Shown here: one piece after another, positions 63,646 through 64,000 of the stretch
Layout: every line of letters starts with the position of its first letter
How positions within the stretch are numbered: the stretch's first letter is position 1
Assembly (NCBI GenBank): GCA_029207755.1
Contig: JARCOQ010000004.1
Coordinates: 38,328,685-38,392,684 of the forward strand
Source of the DNA: Chamaea fasciata
Taxonomy: Eukaryota > Chordata > Aves > Passeriformes > Sylviidae
Length of the DNA: 64,000 nucleotides
Direction of reading: 5' to 3'
Notes under the pieces: generated by a model
The model's database searches: none
Told to the model about the DNA's origin: nothing
The model's input: only the letters and a program-made list of their open reading frames with translations
Made by a program: the position numbers and the translations under genes

Positions 63646-64000
63646 ATATCCTACCAAAACTATTTCTCTTAAAACATTTCTCCTTCTTAAATATTTTTCT
63701 TAGTTTTGTGCTCTGAAGGGAATTTTCAACGTTTAAAGAAATGTCAGAGAGAATTGCATTAATTGAAAGAATGGAATGGGCAAACGGCAGAAATAATATG
63801 AATTAGTGCATGAAAGTATAATCTAATTGAGCTGAGAAAAGTCTAAGGTTCTTGTTTCAAAAGCTGAACAGGTGTCTTCAGAATTTCTTACTATTTTAAT
63901 TTTGATGCATATGTTCTGTGTTTTGTTATATGCATCAAGCTCCTGTATAATTTAGATTAACGATTTCAAATGTTAGGACATTCCTAATTTTCCTAACTTT
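63646..64000. other. AT-rich DNA to the window end
   Basis: No feature recognised. Confidence 0.5.

Overview
This is vertebrate nuclear DNA, most likely from a bird. It is AT-rich and gene-poor. The recognisable transposons are CR1-type LINEs, whose 3' ends carry the ATTCTATG/ATTCTGTG octamer tail, plus one class II (ERVK/alpharetrovirus-like) solo LTR. I saw no Alu, B1, L1 or tRNA-derived SINE. CR1 also occurs in crocodilians and turtles, so 'bird' is an inference from the CR1 style, the LTR and the long simple repeats. No bacterial or phage gene, operon, tRNA, rRNA or CRISPR array is present. Almost all open frames of 60-170 codons here look like chance frames or frames through repeats.

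Layout. 1-44 kb: probably intergenic or deep intronic DNA. It holds a solo LTR at 979-1374 with a 6-bp target duplication, a 23-bp minisatellite at 4816-4947, CR1 fragments at 7165, 9779, 28620, 38910 and 41600, a compact CpG cluster with a consensus CTCF core at 22028-22242, a run of 53 pure TCTCC units at 33582-33846, and several homopolymer or microsatellite tracts. 44.5-45.1 kb: a CpG island with two GC boxes, very likely the promoter and first exon of a plus-strand gene. A 52-codon ATG-initiated segment (44710-44865) runs in phase 0 into a strong GTGAGT donor. I do not recognise the protein. A 41-codon upstream frame ends in a TGA that overlaps this ATG. 45.1-64 kb: probably the first intron of that gene; I found no convincing second exon. 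It contains a G-quadruplex-prone tract at 46 kb, a perfect 13-bp hairpin at 48190, a 5'-truncated and inactivated CR1 (52748-54235, minus strand), a 15-bp-arm hairpin at 55849, two abutting minisatellites at 61019-61432 (fourteen pure 16-bp units, then a 24-bp T11/G-run unit), and a degraded CR1 tail near 63.6 kb.

The only gene with fair support is the one starting at the 44.5 kb CpG island, so there is little to say about genes working together. I found no evidence of a new multi-gene system. The observations most worth a second look are the CpG/CTCF cluster, the stop-start uORF, the long pure TCTCC tract and the paired minisatellites at 61 kb.
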